Of a stretch of 14,412 nucleotides of DNA, positions 5,240 to 12,928 are shown one piece after another. A program made the translations under genes and the position numbers. Position 1 is the stretch's first letter. Each line of letters starts with the position of its first letter. Below the pieces are notes generated by a model. The model made no database searches. It saw nothing but the letters and a program-made list of their open reading frames with translations, and was not told the origin of the DNA. Source of the stretch: Dehalococcoidia bacterium (GTDB lineage Bacteria > Chloroflexota > Dehalococcoidia > UBA3495); assembly GCA_028822675.1 (NCBI GenBank), contig JAPKDE010000047.1, positions 1 to 14,412 on the forward strand. Reading direction: 5' to 3'.

Positions 5240-6157
5240 TTAGAGAATGGCCACCGGGTTTACCGGCGATCCAGTGCCACCGACCACCCGCAATGGGTTG
5301 ACGGTGAGCATGAACTCGTAGCGTCCTTCCTCGGCGCAGGCTTCGGCCAGTGGCTGCAACAGTGCGTTGTCCAACAGACCGATTCCGTAGGCAAAGATGG
5401 ACCCGTGAACCGACCAGGCCAGATCGTACCCGTTGGGGGTGAAGTCCATCATGTCCCAGACCAGTAAACAGCAGTCTGACTCACGGATGAACTTGAGGCA
5501 GGAAGCGTGGAGCCCAGGGCGCTCGTTGGGGTCGCCGCCCCAGAGCGGGTTGCCGTCGTCGTTCCATTTTTCGCGACCGCTGTAGACGATTAGCGCATCG
5601 CCCGGTTCCATGGTGACACCCTGGGCCTTGGCGATGTCTTCCAGTTCCCAACCGTGGACTGGGGTGTCCATAGTCACGTAGGGAACGCCCCTAAACTTGG
5701 GGACATCTAGCAGAACGCCCCGGGTGATGATGCCCTCTTTCCAGTGCTCAACCGATCCCCATACTGCGCCGTCCATGGTGACTGTGTCATCGTGGATGCG
5801 GCCGTTCCACATGCCATTCTCGTCCCAGACGTGGCAGAGGGCGTCCAGATGGGTGGTGGCGGTGCCGTGGTAGGAGATCCCGTAATAGTCTGCTGAGTAC
5901 CCAGCGGATTCGTTACGGAACACTTTTTTCATGTAGTGGTGGGCAGGTGTTGGGTTGTTTGGCGCGGGGGTCTTGGGAAATTCCCGACTGAGTGAAACCG
6001 CCCGGCCAGATTTGATTGTTGCAGCGGCGGCAAGGCGCTTTTCCGGGGTGACCATGTTCATGGCACCAACCTGGTCGTCATCGCCCCAGCGGCCCCAGTT
6101 TCGGTCTTCTTTTAGGTATGCCAGCACTTCGGCTTTGGTAGGTACGCGGCGTTCCAT
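5240..6157 (-). CDS. Cyclase family protein (kynurenine formamidase-like metal hydrolase)
   Basis: A 305-residue protein of the cyclase family (Pfam Cyclase, related to bacterial kynurenine formamidase and isatin hydrolase), which hydrolyse amide or ester bonds with a metal held by a His/Asp cluster. The signature is at residues 96-109, YHGTATTHLDALCH, giving H97, H103, D105 and H109 as probable ligands. Later family landmarks are PGDALIVYSGR, GLHASCLKFI, DFTPNGYDLAWSVHGSIFAY and an ending LRVVGGTGSPVNPVAIL. At ~305 residues it matches the longer subgroup of the family rather than the ~210-residue KynB type. The ATG at 6157 has GGAGGG immediately upstream. It is the last gene of the minus-strand cluster. 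The substrate cannot be named; the CoxG-like and amidohydrolase neighbours only hint at catabolism of nitrogen compounds. Confidence 0.88.
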   Translation of the reverse strand: MERRVPTKAEVLAYLKEDRNWGRWGDDDQVGAMNMVTPEKRLAAAATIKSGRAVSLSREFPKTPAPNNPTPAHHYMKKVFRNESAGYSADYYGISYHGTATTHLDALCHVWDENGMWNGRIHDDTVTMDGAVWGSVEHWKEGIITRGVLLDVPKFRGVPYVTMDTPVHGWELEDIAKAQGVTMEPGDALIVYSGREKWNDDGNPLWGGDPNERPGLHASCLKFIRESDCCLLVWDMMDFTPNGYDLAWSVHGSIFAYGIGLLDNALLQPLAEACAEEGRYEFMLTVNPLRVVGGTGSPVNPVAIL

Positions 6158-6275
6158 GCTCCCTCCGATTAGAGTTTTTAGTCTTTATTTGTTGTCTACC
6201 GCTGAGTCTGATTCTGCTTGGCAGTCAAGCTAGCAGTTAATTCACGGTGGTGTGGTTATGCGGTGTTGAAATTGA

Positions 6276-6710
6276 CTATTTTAGGGTTTGTTGCAGGCAG
6301 CTGAAAAACTTTTCCATCATTGACCTGGCAAAGCTCTCCATCATGCGTTGACCCACCCTGGCCAACATCCCGCCGGATGAGGAATCGGTTTCCACGTCCA
6401 CCGTAGTTGTGCCGTTGTTGTCGGTTAGTTTGACGTGGGACTCGCCTCGGACGAAACCGGATGAGCCTTTGCCCTCGATAATCAGGCTGTAGGACTCAAA
6501 GGGTTTCATATCAACCATCTTGACGGTGACATCAAATTTGCTGCGAATAGGTCCCATGGAAATGCTTACGGTAGCGGCATATTCGTCGTTGCCCAGTGAC
6601 TCCATGTTTTCACAGCCTGGTATGCAGGCCGTGAGGGAGTCTGGGTTGGTCAGTGATTGCCACACCTTTTCCGAGGTGGCGTTGAATTCATAGGAGCCGG
6701 ATAGCTTCAT
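6276..6710 (-). CDS. CoxG / SRPBCC family protein
   Basis: A 144-residue protein of the CoxG family (COG3427, START/SRPBCC fold). Landmarks: an opening MKLSGSYEFNATSEKVWQSL, the hallmark LTACIPGCENME at ~31-42, then YAATVSISMGPIRSKFDV and GKGSSGFVRGESHVKL. The C-terminal ~30 residues form an amphipathic helix (LARVGQRMMESFARSMMEKF). CoxG proteins are known from aerobic CO dehydrogenase clusters, where they have been linked to recruiting the enzyme to the membrane and to quinone handling. No coxMSL genes are here, so this is a stand-alone member with an unknown partner. GAGG lies 8 bases before the ATG. The M20 hydrolase ends 51 bases upstream, compatible with one transcript. Confidence 0.88.
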   Translation of the reverse strand: MKLSGSYEFNATSEKVWQSLTNPDSLTACIPGCENMESLGNDEYAATVSISMGPIRSKFDVTVKMVDMKPFESYSLIIEGKGSSGFVRGESHVKLTDNNGTTTVDVETDSSSGGMLARVGQRMMESFARSMMEKFFSCLQQTLK

Positions 6711-6761
6711 CTAGGTTCCTCGTTGGGTAAGGTGCGGGCTAACTTCGTTTGCAGTCAGAGC

Positions 6762-8003
6762 CTACAAGCGTTCGTCAGCCAGTAGTAGTAGTTCCAATAA
6801 TACCTGTGCGCCGTTGGCGCAGTCTTGCGGTGTTGAGTATTCTTCGGGTGAGTGGCTGATGCCATCAACACTGGGCACAAAAATCATGGCAACGGGGGCG
6901 ATGTTGGCTACTGCCTGGGCGTCATGCCCGGCTCCGCTGGCCAATGGCTCCCAGGTCATGCCGCAGTTTTCGGCAGCCTCCGCAACCATGGCCTGCATCT
7001 CTGCTGAGATGGGCACGGAAGACGTGAAGCGGTGGCGCTGGACGTGGATGGCCACTTCTTCATTCACGATTGCCTCGTCGGTTATTCGGCGCAACTCCTG
7101 CTCCGCAGCGGCGAGAGCAGCCATGTCGGTGTCACGGAACTCCAGGCCGATGCTGGCGCTGCCTGGGATGACATTGACGGCGTTGGGTACAGCTCTGATG
7201 GAGCCAACGGTTGATACTCGGCAGATCTCTTGTTCTGCAGCCATCTTCTGGATGGCCAAGACCAGTTTGGAGGCACTGACCAAGGCGTCGCGGCGGGTTT
7301 CCATGGGTGTGGTGCCGGCGTGGTTGGCTTTGCCCTCAATCTCCACTTCGAACACGGCCCGGCCGGTGATGCCGGTTACCACGCCGATGGGGTTGCCTGA
7401 TTTGTGCAGGTACGGCCCTTGTTCAATATGAAGCTCAAGATAGGCCGCCAGTTCTCCAGTGCTGCGCCTGGCTTCTTCTATGCGTGAGATGTCCCCGCCG
7501 ATGTCGGCCAGGCAGGGGCCAAGGCCAAAGCCGTCGTCATCAACGGCGTCCAGGTCATCTTGTTCCAACAGCCCGCACATGGAACGGCTACCCACCAGCC
7601 AACGGTGGAAGCGGGTGCCCTCCTCGTTGGTGAAATTGATTACCTCTAAGGGATGCTTGGTTGTGTGGCCTTGATCTTTTAGGGTGCGAATCACCTCAAT
7701 GGCAGCCATGACGCCCAGAGCGCCGTCATACTTGCCGCCCTTGGGGACGGTGTCGGTGTGAGAGCCTAGCGCAATGGCTGGCAGACTGTCTTCGGTTCCT
7801 GCTAAGCGGCCAATGATATTGCCGGCGGTGTCGATGCGTGTATCAAGGCCGGCTTCCTGCATCAGCTTGATCGCATAATTGCGCCCTAGGATGTCTTCCG
7901 GGGAGTAGGCCACGCGATCCATGCCAGTGGGGCTTTCACCCAGGTGGCCAAGTTCTTGAAGTGTTTGGTTGAAGCGTTGGTCGTTAATAGAATACCGGGG
8001 CAT
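6762..8003 (-). CDS. M20 family amidohydrolase (N-carbamoyl-amino-acid hydrolase / allantoate amidohydrolase type)
   Basis: A 413-residue enzyme of the hydantoinase/carbamoylase branch of M20, which removes carbamoyl or ureido groups from amino acids, beta-ureidopropionate or allantoate with two bound metals. Expected ligands are all visible: H82 in GSHTDTV, D93 in KYDGALG, E127-E128 in FTNEEGTRF, H192 in LELHIEQG and H384 in GISHSPEEYS. The lid/dimerisation domain lies around 205-325, with GRAVFEVEIEGKANHAGTTP carrying the conserved substrate-binding residues. The length is normal and the gene is intact. The region after NEEG (TRFHRWLVGSRSM) differs slightly from the common SRFxPSLLGSR. AmaB/HyuC-like and AllC-like members cannot be told apart from sequence alone. 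A weak AAGG lies before the ATG at 8003. Confidence 0.88.
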   Translation of the reverse strand: MPRYSINDQRFNQTLQELGHLGESPTGMDRVAYSPEDILGRNYAIKLMQEAGLDTRIDTAGNIIGRLAGTEDSLPAIALGSHTDTVPKGGKYDGALGVMAAIEVIRTLKDQGHTTKHPLEVINFTNEEGTRFHRWLVGSRSMCGLLEQDDLDAVDDDGFGLGPCLADIGGDISRIEEARRSTGELAAYLELHIEQGPYLHKSGNPIGVVTGITGRAVFEVEIEGKANHAGTTPMETRRDALVSASKLVLAIQKMAAEQEICRVSTVGSIRAVPNAVNVIPGSASIGLEFRDTDMAALAAAEQELRRITDEAIVNEEVAIHVQRHRFTSSVPISAEMQAMVAEAAENCGMTWEPLASGAGHDAQAVANIAPVAMIFVPSVDGISHSPEEYSTPQDCANGAQVLLELLLLADERL

Positions 8004-8069
8004 TTCTACAGCCTTATTCGATTCAGTTAAATTTTTGCTATTGTAGCGAGTTGTGCAGTATTTACTACG

Positions 8070-8693
8070 CTACCGGATCCGTTCTTTATATTTCGCTAAT
8101 TTTTCTTCCAGCAGCGCACGGTCCACACCCAGTCTAACCTCCGATTCAACGTCTCGGTTGGCTTTGGAGTTGTCTTTTAGCATAGTCCAGGCAAATGCCC
8201 GGTCGGCAAAGGCAACGGCAAACCCGAAGTCAAGGTTGATGGCCAGGTCCAGGTCTGGTATCGCCAGGTTCGGGTGTTTCATCTCCATGTGGATGTCGGC
8301 GCGGTTGTTATAGGCTACTGAAAAATTTCCGTCGATACGAATGGCCTGTTCAAAATCGCTTAGTGCCCGGTTTAGTTGCCCGGCGGCCCGGTGGGCAAAC
8401 CCTCTACTGCTGTAGGCGTCGGCGAAGTTGGGGCTGAGACGGATGGCCTCATTTAAGTCCTTCACCGCCTCGCTGAACTTGGACAGATTGGTATAGGCCA
8501 GGCCCCGGTTACTGTACGCCTGCACCAAGGAGGAATCCAGGTTGATGGCTTCAGTGTAGCGTTCTACGGCTTCATCCAACCGGCCTTGACGCTGCATCCG
8601 GACTCCAGACTCATAGACCTTTTCAGCGTTGGTGCTGGCAACTGAACCAGGTACCGCGTGGCGAAATAGCTTGGCTAGCAATTGCAATATCAC
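8070..8693 (-). CDS. TPR-repeat protein, five repeats
   Basis: A 207-residue protein made of about five 34-residue tetratricopeptide repeats between residues ~25 and 193: GRLDEAVERYTEAINLDSS, SKFSEAVKDLNEAIRLSPN, GQLNRALSDFEQAIRIDGN, KHPNLAIPDLDLAINLDFG and a last variant unit ending VRLGVDRALLEEKLAKYKE. The short hydrophobic N terminus (MILQLLAKLF) has no lipobox. The best start is the GTG at 8693; a stop closes the frame 21 bases upstream and no strong ribosome binding site is seen. TPRs bind other proteins; the partner is unknown. It lies 157 bases after the broken large TPR gene and 66 bases before the M20 gene. The LGVDRA ending recurs as LGIDRA in the large gene, so the two look like paralogues. 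Confidence 0.85.
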   Translation of the reverse strand: MILQLLAKLFRHAVPGSVASTNAEKVYESGVRMQRQGRLDEAVERYTEAINLDSSLVQAYSNRGLAYTNLSKFSEAVKDLNEAIRLSPNFADAYSSRGFAHRAAGQLNRALSDFEQAIRIDGNFSVAYNNRADIHMEMKHPNLAIPDLDLAINLDFGFAVAFADRAFAWTMLKDNSKANRDVESEVRLGVDRALLEEKLAKYKERIR

Positions 8694-8849
8694 GAATATT
8701 CTTAGGGGTTAAATCGGTATATATCGGGCTGTGTCCGGGTAAATCAGGGTGGGCGTTATTCCGTTTGGTCCCTGAGTTCCGCAATACGATTTTCGAGACT
8801 GGGAGTCATCATACTGACCGACCAAGGTGTGAACGATACTGCGATTGAC
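8694..8849. other. Spacer between the two TPR genes
   Basis: No gene, hairpin terminator or convincing promoter is seen. The broken large TPR gene and the intact smaller one could still be on one transcript. Confidence 0.35.
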
Positions 8850-10411
8850 TTAGGCTTCTATATAGTGGGGGTTGGTGTCGATGGCGGCGTTGAAGTCGAT
8901 GGCTGCCGATTCTGATTGTCCCATTGCAATGAGCAGCAGACCCAGTTGGTAGTAGATGCGCGAACCTTTCCTCGGCAGAGCCATATTAGTCTGGTGTAGC
9001 GCATCAATACTGTACCGCGGATTATACGCCTAGGGGGAAGAGGCGATAGCACCGATATTTAATTCTGCGGCGGCACGGTCAATGCCAAGGGATACAGCGA
9101 AATTTAAGTCGGCCAGATATTGGGCTGCCATACCCAGCTTGGCGTGGGCTGACGCCCTGATGTAGCTGGGGTCAACGCCAACGACCAGGTCCATGTCCGA
9201 GATGGCCGGCTCGTACTGCCCCAAGGCTGAGTAGACCAGCGCCCGGTTGATTAGGGCGTTGATATTGTTTGGGTCAAACAATAGTGCCTGACCGTAGTCA
9301 ATAGCCGCTTTCTCAAGCTCCCCCAAGTCCTCATGGAGGATGCCTCTCTTGTACCAGGCGGGCACCAATGTAGGGTCTAATGAGGTTGATTGGGTATAGT
9401 CTGCCAGTGCTTTTTGCAACAGACCCTGGGCGTGTTAGGAGGCAGCTCGGCTGGAGTGCAATACGGCAGAGTTGGGGGCCAAATGAAGGGCATTACTGAA
9501 ATCAGAGATAGCCTTATCCAATAGGTTCAAGCTTTCATAGGCAGACCCGCGATTGATATAAGCGTTCAAAGATGTGGGGTTAGCGTTGATCGCTTGGGTA
9601 TAATCGTCCACCGCCAGGGTCAGCTCTCCCTCGGAGGCGAGCACCACTCCACGGTTAACGTAGGCCGATGCGCTCCCCGGGTCCAATTCTATAGTCCGGT
9701 TCAAGTCACTCATGGCCAACTCCGACTCACCCAGGAGTAGGTAGGCAGAACCACGGCTGCTGTAGGTCAAAACGTATTCGGGATTGAGCTCGATTGCCTG
9801 GGTGTAGTCGGCCAGTGCTAGGTCGATTTCTCCCATTCTGCTGTGGGCGATGCCACGGTTGCCGTAGGCGGCATAGAAGTTGGGGTCCAATTCTATGGCT
9901 CGGTTCAGGCTGGTAAGCGCGTTTTCGTGTTGGCCCAAAGCCAAAAGCACCAGGCCCAGTTGAGTTTGCGTTGAAGGGGACCCGTCTTCCAACTCTACCG
10001 ATTGATTCAAGTCCAGTAGGGCGTTCTGCAAGTCGCCAAGTTTAATTCGGACGCCGCCGCGGGCCCGTAGGCAACGGCTATGCCGGGGTCTAGCTCTATC
10101 GCCTTTGTGTAGTCCTTCAATGCCGAGGCAAGCCTGCCGAGTTGTTCTTCAGACAGGGCACGGTTGTGGTATGTCGGGGCGTAGGAAACGTTGGTGAAAA
10201 TAGACAAGTCAAACTCGGCGATGGCTTCCTGGTACATTCCTTCTTCAAGTAGCTTCACGCCGCTGTTGTACCGTCTATCAGAGTCGCTCAGACCCAGGCA
10301 GGCGGCAAGGCTAAGAATCAGAATAGCGGATAATATCAACAACACCTGGCTTATTCTCCGCTGTGGTTGGCTATTATGATTACGGAATAAACCGGATTTA
10401 GATAATGACAT
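8850..10411 (-). pseudogene. Large TPR lipoprotein, broken by one frameshift and two in-frame stops
   Basis: Starting at ATG 10411, an N terminus with twin Arg (PQRRIS), a hydrophobic stretch LLILSAILILSL and lipobox LAAC predicts an exported, lipid-anchored protein. About eleven 34-residue TPRs follow, each with the family pattern (for example AAYGNRGIAHSRMG then ALADYTQAIELNP). Near 10061-10066 one base seems missing: YGPAA... becomes YG?RGGVRIKLGDLQNALLDL in the next frame. A TAA at 9435-9437 sits where the TPR consensus has Tyr (SRAAS* against NRGSAY); TAG at 9030-9032 follows AVSLGIDRAAAELNIG. The frame then continues with another TPR-like unit (YYQLGLLLIAMGQSESAAIDF) to a TAA at 8850-8852. 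Repaired, it would be ~520 residues. The start overlaps the end of the FAD oxidoreductase by 14 bases, so the two were probably translationally coupled. Confidence 0.85.
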
Positions 10412-11663
10412 CGTTCTCTTCACTGAGCGGGAAAATACGGTCTGCATCCGCTCCGGGTAGGAACCTAGAAAGTCTCAACTGGGAGATGTCTACCGGAGGC
10501 TCTATAAAAGAAGCGTCGTGGTTTAGGATCAATGCCGCCATGGCTCTGCCAGCCGCAGGCGCAAGGGTTAGACCGTGACCGCTGAACCCGGTGCACAGGA
10601 ACAGATTTTCTATCCCACTGGCTATCCCGTTGGAGCCATCCAGCCGGTCCATGATTGGATGCCGGTCTGGTGTGGCTGTATAGAGTCCGGCGAATCCGGT
10701 TTTGTATTTGGCGTTTTCCATCATTGGCATTCGGTTAATCAAACGGTGCCAGACTGATTCAATGAAGCTTGGTGTCTGGCGGTGGCCGTACATGGCCGGG
10801 TCGCTGATAGGTTCTTGTGAATCTTGAGGCTCTGCGCTACCAACCAATACCTGGTTGTCTCCTTCCGGTCGAAAGCAGGTCTGGTTGATCAAGTCGCTGA
10901 CCGCTGGGAGTCTATTGGACGTACCGGATGGCATTTCGCCAAACGGCCTCCCTGGTCTATCAAAAGAAGCCACCTCATGCCGTGACACCTGTAATGGCAG
11001 TTCGATTCCGTACGGCAACAGAAATTCCCTGCTCCAGGCCCCGGCGGCAATAACCACTCGGTCAGCTCTGATGCGTCCCCGATTGGTCAATACGGCACTA
11101 ATTTTCCCTTGATTGGTTTCCAAGCCGGTGGCGGTGGTCATCAGCTCTGTCCTAACGCCCAATTGGCGTGCCCGCGAGGCGAAGGCCAGAGTGGTGCCAG
11201 AAGCGTCGGCGTAGCCTGAGAGCGGCTCGTACGCAATGGCTTCGCAGTCGTCAAATTGGAACCCTGGGGCAATCTCCTCCGCTTCAAGCTGGTTGATGAT
11301 GTTGACTCTGGCTCCAATCTGCTGCTGGAGCGTAACGCTATGTTTGATTTGGGTGTTTCTGTCTCTACCAGCAAACACCAAATGCCCGGTCTCAGTAAAG
11401 CCGCACTGCCCTCGTGCGGCGCCCACACCGACGATATCGTCAAAGCTCCGAAATATCTGCAAGCCCTGCCAGGCCAGGTGCGCCAAGACTTCAGTTGAGT
11501 AGTGGGTGTGGACAGTGGCGGTGGAACGCCCGGTAGCGCCAGAGCCCAGCACGCCCTGCTCCAGCAGAACCACTCCGCTCATTCCTTTGGCAGCCAGATT
11601 AAAGGCTATAGAACAGCCGATAACTCCGCCGCCGATGATTATCGTTTCTACTGATGGTGTCAT
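10398..11663 (-). CDS. FAD-dependent oxidoreductase of the DAO / sarcosine oxidase beta type
   Basis: A 421-residue flavoenzyme of the D-amino-acid oxidase fold. The Rossmann FAD motif TIIIGGGVIGCSIAFNLA is at residues 8-25 with the ribose-binding acidic residue at E35 (VVLLEQG); GSGATGRSTA at 40-49 and the second FAD contact RVVIAAGAWSREF are also present. The C terminus holds KTGFAGLYTATPDRHPIMD and LFLCTGFSGHGLTLAPAAGRAMA, typical of glycine oxidase/sarcosine oxidase beta/dimethylglycine dehydrogenase relatives. Such enzymes oxidise secondary or tertiary amines or D-amino acids. The exact substrate is not readable. It is intact and is the first gene of the minus-strand cluster; its last codons overlap the start of the TPR lipoprotein remnant. 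No strong promoter could be defined in the A/T-rich upstream sequence. Confidence 0.9.
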   Translation of the reverse strand: MTPSVETIIIGGGVIGCSIAFNLAAKGMSGVVLLEQGVLGSGATGRSTATVHTHYSTEVLAHLAWQGLQIFRSFDDIVGVGAARGQCGFTETGHLVFAGRDRNTQIKHSVTLQQQIGARVNIINQLEAEEIAPGFQFDDCEAIAYEPLSGYADASGTTLAFASRARQLGVRTELMTTATGLETNQGKISAVLTNRGRIRADRVVIAAGAWSREFLLPYGIELPLQVSRHEVASFDRPGRPFGEMPSGTSNRLPAVSDLINQTCFRPEGDNQVLVGSAEPQDSQEPISDPAMYGHRQTPSFIESVWHRLINRMPMMENAKYKTGFAGLYTATPDRHPIMDRLDGSNGIASGIENLFLCTGFSGHGLTLAPAAGRAMAALILNHDASFIEPPVDISQLRLSRFLPGADADRIFPLSEENDVII

Positions 11664-12172
11664 TAAGGTCCGAAATTAGTAATATTTTGAATAAACTTAG
11701 ATAGTTTATAAGTATTGGTGACCATCTTAGCTATCGAGCTTACTAATTAAAAAACGAATAGGTTCTTTTTCTAACTAAGAATAATCCCTGTTCCGATATT
11801 TTTACCCAGTAGATGGGCGTGGTTCATAAACTTAATCGCTTGCTGGAGGTGTTGGGCCGGCTTGGCGAGACGGACAGTGTATCCCTCCGGAGACCAGACC
11901 GAGATGAACGTAATCTAGAAGTCGATTCATTATGAGGGCGGAATCAGGTCAATGGCCCAGTGGACCTGCTGGAGCCAAGCCCGGCATTGATTTCCGTGGA
12001 GTCTTACCGGCCTTCGTCTGTGATCCTGGTTAACCTAGGGTTCAGTAGTGTCCAAAACCCTGCCGTTCTCATGCGGGCAGGATTGGGTTCAGCTTTCGCG
12101 ATGCCAGTTAAAGCAGACGGGAACATCCGTTGAACAATCGCCCACTTAATCAGGTCTGGCATAAAAGAACAT
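11664..12172. other. Gene-poor region, possible gene remnants
   Basis: About 500 bases without a convincing gene. The first ~120 bases are A/T-rich and probably hold the promoter of the FAD oxidoreductase. Two short open stretches overlap at 11771-11914 (minus, starts after a stop, ends LLGKNIGTGIILS) and 11813-11935 (plus, 40 residues); neither has a start with a ribosome binding site or a known family. Stops are dense between 11915 and 11945. A hairpin CCTGCC (12059-12064) / GGCAGG (12076-12081) and the 8-base palindrome GGTTAACC near 12029-12036 are present. The stretch looks like eroded former coding DNA, but I cannot name it. Confidence 0.35.
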
Positions 12173-12210
12173 AAAAGCCCCGCCCTTCTACATCGAGGGA
12201 CGGGGCTTTT
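12173..12210. terminator. Hairpin terminator downstream of the MOSC gene
   Basis: AAAAGCCCCGCCC (12173-12185) pairs with GGGACGGGGCTTTT (12197-12210) with a single-base bulge and an 11-base loop. The A-rich left flank and T-rich right flank let it work in both directions. On the minus strand it lies 25 bases after the MOSC stop. Confidence 0.85.
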
Positions 12211-12234
12211 GTTTTGCGATTGTAGGGATGCTTT

Positions 12235-12660
12235 TTAGGCGACGCTGATTGTGTCCCCAATCTTGATGGCTCCGCCGTTCAAGACCTTGGCAAGGGTTCC
12301 GCGTTTCCCGTCCAGAGCATCCTTCAGGCCCATTCGAATCGCGTCCATCTTGCCACAGGCTTCGCAGTCGCCCACAACCTCAAGAGTAACGGCGTCTCCG
12401 ATTGAAAGAACTTGTCCGATTTTGGCGTCGGATAAGTCCAACCCGGAAATTGTGATGTTCTCTTTTATCTGGCCGGGATTAAGTCCCGCGTCGTCCAGAA
12501 TCTTTTTGTCGACTAGCAGCACCTGACGTAGGTTACCGTCATAGGCGCTGCGGTCTCCCTCCAGCCCCAAGCCAGAGATTGCATTGGCTTCTTGGACCGG
12601 ATCAGATGGAGTTCCCTTGACCCGAGCGATGTGCAAGTTTGTGATTGATCCTTGTGCCAT
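12235..12660 (-). CDS. Stand-alone MOSC-domain protein
   Basis: A 141-residue protein that is entirely one MOSC domain (molybdenum-cofactor sulfurase C-terminal domain), a beta-barrel that binds Moco or handles activated sulfur. Landmarks: GLGLEGDRSAYDGNLRQVLLVD at ~30-51, IKENITISGLDLS at ~65-77, IGDAVTLEVVGDCEACGKMD at ~87-106 with the conserved Cys at 99 and a second at 102, and the end GTLAKVLNGGAIKIGDTI. Related small proteins often serve molybdoenzymes; CoxG-type proteins are also tied to molybdoenzymes, but no such enzyme is in view. GAGG lies ~8 bases before the ATG at 12660. It is transcribed away from the crotonase gene and has its own terminator. Confidence 0.9.
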   Translation of the reverse strand: MAQGSITNLHIARVKGTPSDPVQEANAISGLGLEGDRSAYDGNLRQVLLVDKKILDDAGLNPGQIKENITISGLDLSDAKIGQVLSIGDAVTLEVVGDCEACGKMDAIRMGLKDALDGKRGTLAKVLNGGAIKIGDTISVA

Positions 12661-12928
12661 GACGTTACCTCATTAATGTATGAATCGATTAAATGACTAG
12701 AATTGCTTGTTTACTATCTGAACAGCGGTTTCTGAATTATTGTCTCGTACGGGCGCCTATGCTAATCTGAGGCCTGCCCGGTGCCTGTGATTAGGGGCTT
12801 ATTTCACCCTGATACTACGAGAATTATAGCCGTCGTACGGCACCCGTGCCACCGGGCCGATAAACGCTACGGATTAGCTCCGTTGGGCGTAATCTAACAA
12901 ACGTATTTGAATAAGCAGGTGATTGCTC
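12661..12928. other. Divergent intergenic region between the MOSC and crotonase genes
   Basis: Both genes must start transcription here. On the plus strand TTGTCT (12740-12745), 17 bases, TAATCT (12763-12768) is a weak candidate promoter. No tRNA, repeat or coding sequence is seen. GTCGTACGGCAC near 12832-12843 and the CCGGTGCC/GGCACCCG pair around 12778-12847 could fold, with no clear role. Confidence 0.3.

Noticed and set aside
8858..9052. Separate small ORF between the TPR genes
   Set aside because: It is out of frame with the TPR-like sequence continuing past the TAG at 9030, which is the better explanation of this stretch.
125..9437. Stop-codon recoding (all five in-frame stops are TAG or TAA, never TGA)
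   Set aside because: TAG and TAA also end intact genes at the family-expected place (TAG for CoxG, M20, small TPR and crotonase genes; TAA for FtsZ-like, cyclase, FAD and MOSC genes), the replaced residues differ (probably Leu, Tyr and others), and frameshifts occur in the same genes. Decay or read error explains all of them.
11771..11935. Overlapping short ORFs in the 11664-12172 spacer (minus 47 codons, plus 40 codons)
   Set aside because: Neither has a good start site, and neither resembles a known family; flanking stops are dense. Kept only as a possible remnant.
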